This document shows positions 12,545-16,426 of a stretch of DNA of 16,426 nucleotides, one piece after another. The notes beneath the pieces are model-generated. The model ran no database searches. It saw only the letters and a program-made list of their open reading frames with translations, and was not told the origin of the DNA. This stretch comes from Alphaproteobacteria bacterium. Its GTDB lineage: Bacteria; Pseudomonadota; Alphaproteobacteria; UBA2136; UBA6156. Location of the stretch: assembly GCA_027489415.1 (NCBI GenBank), contig JAIXZU010000095.1, positions 1-16,426 on the forward strand. The letters run 5' to 3'. Numbering within the stretch: the first letter of the stretch is position 1; the number at the start of each line of letters is the position of its first letter. Made by a program: the position numbers and the translations under genes.

Positions 12545-14791
12545 CTAGCTCCAGCCGTAAATCTTCTCAACCCGCAGCATCACCTTCAAACCGGAAAGCT
12601 GCTGGATGAGCTTATTCAAATGCTCTTTCCCCTTAATCTCCATCTCACAACGTATGGCACTGCTATCCGCCGTCCGGTGCTCAGTCGCAATTTCAATGAT
12701 ATTCGCATCAGCGTTCGCAATCGTACTGGTCACCGTCGCCAGCGCCCCCGGGTCGTTCTTGACATGGAACCTCAACCGGCAAACAAAATTCCGTAAATCG
12801 CCCTCTTCCGCATCCTTGCTCCACTTCACCGGCAACCAACGGTCGGGCTGGTCGGCAAACTGTTCAAGGTTATGGCAGGTGCGCATATGGATGTTAATCC
12901 CCTTCCCTGTCGCAATAATCCCCACAATATCCTCGCCCGGCAACGGGCTGCAGCACTTGGCGAAGTGAATCGCCATCCCCGGCGTAATCCCCTCAAGCCC
13001 AACAGCCTCATCGACCATCTTCCCATTGTCATCTTGCTTGGCATGTTTGGCAGCGGCCTTGCGTTTACCCATGCGCTCAAGGGCTTTTTCAGCGGCAAGG
13101 TCAGCCTTGGTTCCAACCGGAACAGCCATCTCAGGGTAAAGCAGCTCCATAATCTGTCGGGGGAACAACCGCCCCTGCCCCAGCGCCGCAAAAATATCAT
13201 CGACATTGTCAATTTGCTGGACCGGCAGCTTCCCAACCAGCTTCCCAAGCTCTTTTTCCGTCCAGCTCCACCCGTCCCGGCGGGAGGACTTCTCCAGAAT
13301 CTCCCTTCCCAGCCGTACCTGCTCCACACGCTCCTGTTGGCGCAGGAAACGGTTAATCGCCGCTCGTGCCCGGCTGCTGACAACAAACTCCCGCCAACCC
13401 GGGTTCGGGTGCTGGTGGGGGCTGGTCACCACCTCCACCATGTCACCATTTTCCAGCACACGGCGCAGCGGCACCACACTGCCATTCACCTTGGCGGAAA
13501 CCGTCTTGTTCCCCAAATTACTATGCACGGCATAAGCAAAGTCCAGCGGCGTTGCACCCCTCGGTAACTGAATCACATCGCCCTTCGGCGTAAACGCAAA
13601 CACGTTGTCACTAAACAGCTCAAGCTTGGCATTTTCATAGAACTCCGCAGGGTCATCAACCCCCTGCAACTGCTCAACAAGGCTCTTCAACCAGCGGTAC
13701 GGGCTGCTTCTGGGCTCTTTCGCCACCGCCGCCTGCTCGTTCTTCACATCGGTGCCTTTTCCGGGCTTGTACAGCCAGTGCGCGGCCACACCATTCTCGG
13801 CCACATCATGCATGTCCTTAGTCCGGATCTGCACCTCCATCCGGTTCCCAAAAGGCCCTACAACGCTGGTGTGAAGGCTCTGGTAACCATTCGGCTTGGG
13901 CGCACTTATGTAATCTTTAAAACGCCCGGGAATCGCCTTGAACCGGTCATGCATCATACCCAGAACCTCATAGCAACCGCGCTTGTCATCGGTCACAATC
14001 CGGTAGGCCACAATGTCGGTCAGCTGGTCAAACGCAAGGCTTTTGCGCACCATTTTCTGGTAAATACTGTAAACCGCTTTTTCACGGCCACTCACTTCGG
14101 CTTGAATACCAGCGGCGTCCAACTCATCACGCAACACGGTCGTAATTTTATTAACAAGGTCTTCCTGCTCACGCCATTCAGTCATGCGGCGGGTAATCAT
14201 CGCGTATTCATCCGGCTCAAGTATCTGGAACGCTAAATCCTCCAGCTCAGCCTTAATAACATGCAATCCAATCCGGTCTGCCAGCGGCGCGTAAATATCC
14301 AGTGTTTCTCGGGCAATCCGGCGTTTTTTGGCTTCATTCGCAAAGGCACCAAGGGTGCGCATGTTATGAATCCGGTCCGCAAGCTTAATCAACAGCACCC
14401 GGATGTCCTTACTCATCGCCAGTAACAACTTCCGGAAGTTCTCCGCCTGCTCAACCGCTTTATCTTCAAAACTAATCTTGGAGAGCTTGGTCACACCCTC
14501 GGTCAATTCGGCAACTTCATTACCGAACAGGCTCTTAATTTCATCGTAGGTGGAAAGGGTATCTTCCAGCGTATCATGCAGCAGCCCAACAGCAATGCTG
14601 GCATCATCCAGCTGCAGGTCGGCCAGAATCCCCGCCACAGCAAGCGGGTGAACCAGATACGGCTGCCCGCTGGCCCGTTTCTGGTTGCCATGGGCTTTCA
14701 TGGAATACACATAGGCACGGTTAATCAGGCCTACATCCGCTTTAGGGTTGTAGGCGCGCACCTTTTCAATCAGTTCATATTGCCGAATCAT
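12545..14791 (-). CDS. spoT: Bifunctional (p)ppGpp synthetase/hydrolase (RelA/SpoT homologue)
   Basis: Makes and degrades the alarmone (p)ppGpp in the stringent response. Domains in order: HD hydrolase (HGNQKRASGQPYLVHPL, LLHDTLEDT with His72-Asp73, LADRIHNMRTL), synthetase (GREKAVYSIYQKM, RFKDYISAPKPNGYQSLHT, EVQIRTKDMHDVAENGVAAHW), TGS (FAFTPKGDVIQLPRGATPLDFAYAVH), a zinc-finger-like/helical region (FAKCCSPLPGEDIVGI) and C-terminal ACT (FHVKNDPGALATVTSTIA). Both active sites look intact, and RFKD is the form found in bifunctional enzymes. I chose the ATG at 14791 (748 aa) because homologues begin M-RQYEL; GGGAG is only two bases upstream, and in-frame ATG 14800 or GTG 14815 are alternatives. 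The name rel is equally used in alphaproteobacteria. rpoZ, often upstream, is not here. Confidence 0.96.
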   Translation of the reverse strand: MIRQYELIEKVRAYNPKADVGLINRAYVYSMKAHGNQKRASGQPYLVHPLAVAGILADLQLDDASIAVGLLHDTLEDTLSTYDEIKSLFGNEVAELTEGVTKLSKISFEDKAVEQAENFRKLLLAMSKDIRVLLIKLADRIHNMRTLGAFANEAKKRRIARETLDIYAPLADRIGLHVIKAELEDLAFQILEPDEYAMITRRMTEWREQEDLVNKITTVLRDELDAAGIQAEVSGREKAVYSIYQKMVRKSLAFDQLTDIVAYRIVTDDKRGCYEVLGMMHDRFKAIPGRFKDYISAPKPNGYQSLHTSVVGPFGNRMEVQIRTKDMHDVAENGVAAHWLYKPGKGTDVKNEQAAVAKEPRSSPYRWLKSLVEQLQGVDDPAEFYENAKLELFSDNVFAFTPKGDVIQLPRGATPLDFAYAVHSNLGNKTVSAKVNGSVVPLRRVLENGDMVEVVTSPHQHPNPGWREFVVSSRARAAINRFLRQQERVEQVRLGREILEKSSRRDGWSWTEKELGKLVGKLPVQQIDNVDDIFAALGQGRLFPRQIMELLYPEMAVPVGTKADLAAEKALERMGKRKAAAKHAKQDDNGKMVDEAVGLEGITPGMAIHFAKCCSPLPGEDIVGIIATGKGINIHMRTCHNLEQFADQPDRWLPVKWSKDAEEGDLRNFVCRLRFHVKNDPGALATVTSTIANADANIIEIATEHRTADSSAIRCEMEIKGKEHLNKLIQQLSGLKVMLRVEKIYGWS

Positions 14792-14802
14792 TACTCCCAT
14801 TG

Positions 14803-14819
14803 TGGGGTATTCCACCCCA
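14803..14819 (-). promoter_or_regulatory. Small hairpin at the spoT start region
   Basis: TGGGGT (14803-14808), 5-base loop, ACCCCA (14814-14819): 6 perfect pairs just before the likely ATG. It overlaps the alternative GTG start at 14815, which argues against that start. A regulatory effect is speculative. Confidence 0.3.
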
Positions 14820-14904
14820 AAAACGCAACACTCAACTCAAAAAACACTAAACTCACCTTGGGGGGTGTATCTTCCATGAAAGGAAATGCCCTTTAAAAAG
14901 CCAA

Positions 14905-14930
14905 AAGGCGGGGGAAAACTCCCCCGCCTT
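14905..14930 (-). terminator. Intrinsic terminator of the 14946-15344 gene
   Basis: AAGGCGGGGG (14905-14914), 6-base loop, CCCCCGCCTT (14921-14930): 10 pairs. On the minus strand it is followed by T-rich sequence (TTGGCTTTTTAAA), 15 bases past the stop codon. Confidence 0.85.
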
Positions 14931-14945
14931 CTCGCAATCTTTGGC

Positions 14946-15344
14946 CTAGAACTTCCCGGGGATACCCCTCGGGTCAATCGGTTTGTCGGTCAAACAAATC
15001 TTAACCTCAAACTTCTCCGGCATAAAATCCCGGTTCCGGTAGTCAATTCTCACCATGCTCTGGTCGGTATTGCGGAAGATGTACCATCCCGGCGCAACAT
15101 ACTGCGGCTCAGCATATCCATCCCGGGTCGGCATCATCGGCTCTCCGAAGTTAACGCCGTCGTTTGGCCCGTTCAGCTCGGCCCACTGCACGTAAACGTA
15201 CTGTCCGGGCTTCGCCTCAACACCAAGGGACTGGTCCCGCCCCTCATAAAACGCACATTGGGCCGTATCCTGTGCCCACACCGGGCTAACTACACTCACC
15301 AAAGCAACTCCAAGGGCGCAAAGCCCATTCACAAAACGTGTCAT
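14946..15344 (-). CDS. Small exported protein, function unknown (132 aa)
   Basis: No family is recognised. A GAGG ribosome site lies about 9 bases before the ATG. Residues 1-24 are a signal peptide (LCALGVALVSVVSPVWA) with likely cleavage before Gln25-Asp26. The mature 108-residue protein has two cysteines (AQCAFYEG near its start and VKICLTDK near its end) that could pair, and an aromatic, beta-prone centre (GQYVYVQWAEL, APGWYIFRNTD, MVRIDYRNRDF). It probably acts in the periplasm or outside. It is a single-gene unit with its own terminator between spoT and the 15514 gene, on the same strand as both. An inverted repeat (15386-15409) lies in its upstream region. Confidence 0.75.
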   Translation of the reverse strand: MTRFVNGLCALGVALVSVVSPVWAQDTAQCAFYEGRDQSLGVEAKPGQYVYVQWAELNGPNDGVNFGEPMMPTRDGYAEPQYVAPGWYIFRNTDQSMVRIDYRNRDFMPEKFEVKICLTDKPIDPRGIPGKF

Positions 15345-15385
15345 GTTCTTGTTCCTCTTCGGAAAACGATTGTTTCTAAGTAAAC

Positions 15386-15409
15386 TATACTCCCAGCAAG
15401 GGCAGTATA
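15386..15409. promoter_or_regulatory. Inverted repeat in the upstream region of the 14946-15344 gene
   Basis: TATACTCCC (15386-15394) and GGGcAGTATA (15400-15409) pair over 9 bases with one bulged C. On the minus strand both arms resemble -10 boxes (TATACT, TATAGT). It could be an operator or a leader hairpin; no good -35 is seen. Confidence 0.35.
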
Positions 15410-15432
15410 CCAGCCATGATTAGACTCAACAC

Positions 15433-15461
15433 AAAAAAACGGCCCGACATCCTGTCGGGCC
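15433..15461 (-). terminator. Intrinsic terminator of the 15514-15843 gene
   Basis: GGCCCGACA (15441-15449), loop TCC, TGTCGGGCC (15453-15461): perfect 9 pairs. On the minus strand it is followed by G and seven T (plus-strand A at 15433-15439). It lies about 50 bases past the stop codon. Confidence 0.9.
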
Positions 15462-15513
15462 ATTAATCAGCGTCATCACAGCCGAAGTTGTTCTGGAAAG
15501 GCATAATGCTCCA

Positions 15514-15843
15514 TTAGCCCTCACACAACACACTCAGCGGTACATAATCCTTCAGTGGCGGCGGCGCTCCCTTTTCGTCAAGGAACACAATCTGGCGCTG
15601 CGTATTCTTGTAACCATTGTCACCACTGGTAATCGTCACGTTCCCGGTCGCGGTGCCCCCAAACCCTGCCACGGGCTGGGGGAACAGTGCCGCAAGGTTC
15701 GAATCCTGCGGAGGAACAACACTCACTTTCAGGACCTTCACACAGGCCCCTGAAGTGCGCGTTTCGGGTGAATCAGCAGCGTAGCTCACACCAGCCGCCA
15801 TCACCCCGGCCAGCACCAGCTGGCCAAATATCAAACGTTTCAT
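15514..15843 (-). CDS. Small exported protein, function unknown (109 aa)
   Basis: No family is recognised. AGGAG lies 7 bases before the ATG. Residues 1-22 are a signal peptide (LIFGQLVLAGVMAAGVSYA) with cleavage expected before Ala-Asp. The mature part of about 87 residues has one cysteine near each end (GACVKVLKVS and VLCEG), which could close the chain by a disulfide, and a beta-prone middle (GTATGNVTITSGDNG, RQIVFLDEKGAPPPLKDYVPL). It is a single-gene unit in front of a strong terminator and diverges from uvrA. A GCCC-GAA-GGGC hairpin lies just upstream of its ribosome site, and GAGTG (15875-15879)/CACTC (15889-15893) is another small inverted repeat. Cellular role unknown. Confidence 0.75.
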   Translation of the reverse strand: MKRLIFGQLVLAGVMAAGVSYAADSPETRTSGACVKVLKVSVVPPQDSNLAALFPQPVAGFGGTATGNVTITSGDNGYKNTQRQIVFLDEKGAPPPLKDYVPLSVLCEG

Positions 15844-16053
15844 GGTCTTTCTCCTGCCCTTCGGGCCTTAGAGGGAGTGTTTTTCTTCCACTCAGGAACC
15901 TACAACAAACTTACAACCCTGCCTAGCAAAAATTCGCATACAATTTTACTGAGTAGTATTTTTTAATATCGGAAACGAATTCCTCGCCAAAACATTAGCC
16001 ATACCATTAAACCCCTCTTTCCAACATTTGAATTCCGTGCAACAAATACCACC

Positions 16054-16426
16054 ATGAGCAAACCCACCCAGCCCGCTACCACCCAAAACGTGAACGCCAC
16101 CACGCACCTCATCATCAAGGGCGCACGGGAACACAACTTAAAGAACGTCTCTTTAACCCTCCCGAAAAGGACTCTCACGGTCATCACGGGCGTATCCGGC
16201 TCAGGTAAAAGCTCTCTGGCGTTTGACACCATCTACGCCGAAGGCCAGCGTCGCTACGTCGAAAGCCGCTCCGCCGACGCCCGCCAGTTCCTCGAACTGA
16301 ACAACAAGCCGGACGTTGACCGCATCGACGGCCTCGCCCCCGCCATCGCCATCGAGCAAAAAACCACCTCCAAAAACCCGCGCTCCACAGTCGGCACCAT
16401 CACGGAAATCTACGACTACCTCCGCC
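16054..16426 (+). CDS. uvrA: Excinuclease ABC subunit A, N-terminal part (3'-partial)
   Basis: UvrA is the DNA-damage-recognising ABC ATPase of nucleotide excision repair. The visible 124 residues hold IKGAREHNLKNVSL, the first Walker A (GVSGSGKSS, 46-54), LAFDTIYAEGQRRYVES, ARQFLELNNKPDVDRIDGLAPAIAIEQKTTSKNPRSTVGTITEIYDYLR, all characteristic of the family. The frame is open to the right edge. The ATG at 16054 gives about 20 extra Thr/Asn-rich residues before the conserved start; no good ribosome site is visible. Unusual: the normally near-invariant ESLSAYARQFL reads ESRSADARQFL (Arg72, Asp75). The 210-base divergent gap upstream holds no clear consensus promoter. Confidence 0.95.
   Translation, partial: MSKPTQPATTQNVNATTHLIIKGAREHNLKNVSLTLPKRTLTVITGVSGSGKSSLAFDTIYAEGQRRYVESRSADARQFLELNNKPDVDRIDGLAPAIAIEQKTTSKNPRSTVGTITEIYDYLR

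Noticed and set aside
12826..13386. 186-aa minus-strand open frame inside spoT
   Set aside because: Out-of-frame reading of the TGS/C-terminal region of spoT; Arg/Trp/Gly-rich with no signal.

Overview
The window looks like chromosome from an alphaproteobacterium. The minus strand carries spoT, DUF2062, DUF2062, acpS, lepB, rnc, era and then recO, which is the gene order typical of that class, and kdsA/ftsB indicate a Gram-negative cell with Kdo-containing lipopolysaccharide. pdxJ and rpoZ, often found in this neighbourhood, are not seen here. The species cannot be named from sequence alone.

Layout. 1-1780 (+): C-terminal part of a large secreted protein with 93-residue Ig/cadherin-like repeats, a poly-Gly hinge, calcium-loop motifs and a type I secretion-like C-terminus; its N-terminus lies outside the window. 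1963-2331 (+): small exported protein. 2469-2786 (-): small two-helix membrane protein. 2787-3154: G-poor, C/A-rich intergenic DNA with a short tandem repeat and a consensus sigma-70 promoter on the plus strand that has no gene downstream. 3155-4368 (-): kdsA-ftsB. 4589-5989 (+): two paralogous exported proteins sharing a four-cysteine domain I do not recognise, each with foldable leader RNA and its own terminator. 6028-8125 (-): msrA, recO (with a repeat-derived insert) and a divergent PurC-like protein that has lost acidic residues. 8350-8457: a 108-nt hairpin with 38 stem pairs and no mismatch when read as plus-strand RNA. 8480-14791 (-): the housekeeping block era to spoT. 14946-15843 (-): two small exported proteins with separate terminators. 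16054-end (+): start of uvrA.

How it fits together. Housekeeping genes for ribosome/RNA maturation (rnc, era), protein export (lepB), acyl-carrier activation (acpS), repair (recO, uvrA), stringent response (spoT) and envelope/division (kdsA, ftsB) are packed with overlaps on the minus strand. Between them sit single-gene units for small exported, mostly cysteine-paired proteins, most ended by strong intrinsic terminators. The best candidates for undescribed biology are the 8350-8457 hairpin, the orphan promoter at 3087-3115, the paralogous cysteine-domain pair with its leaders, and the PurC-like pseudoenzyme.
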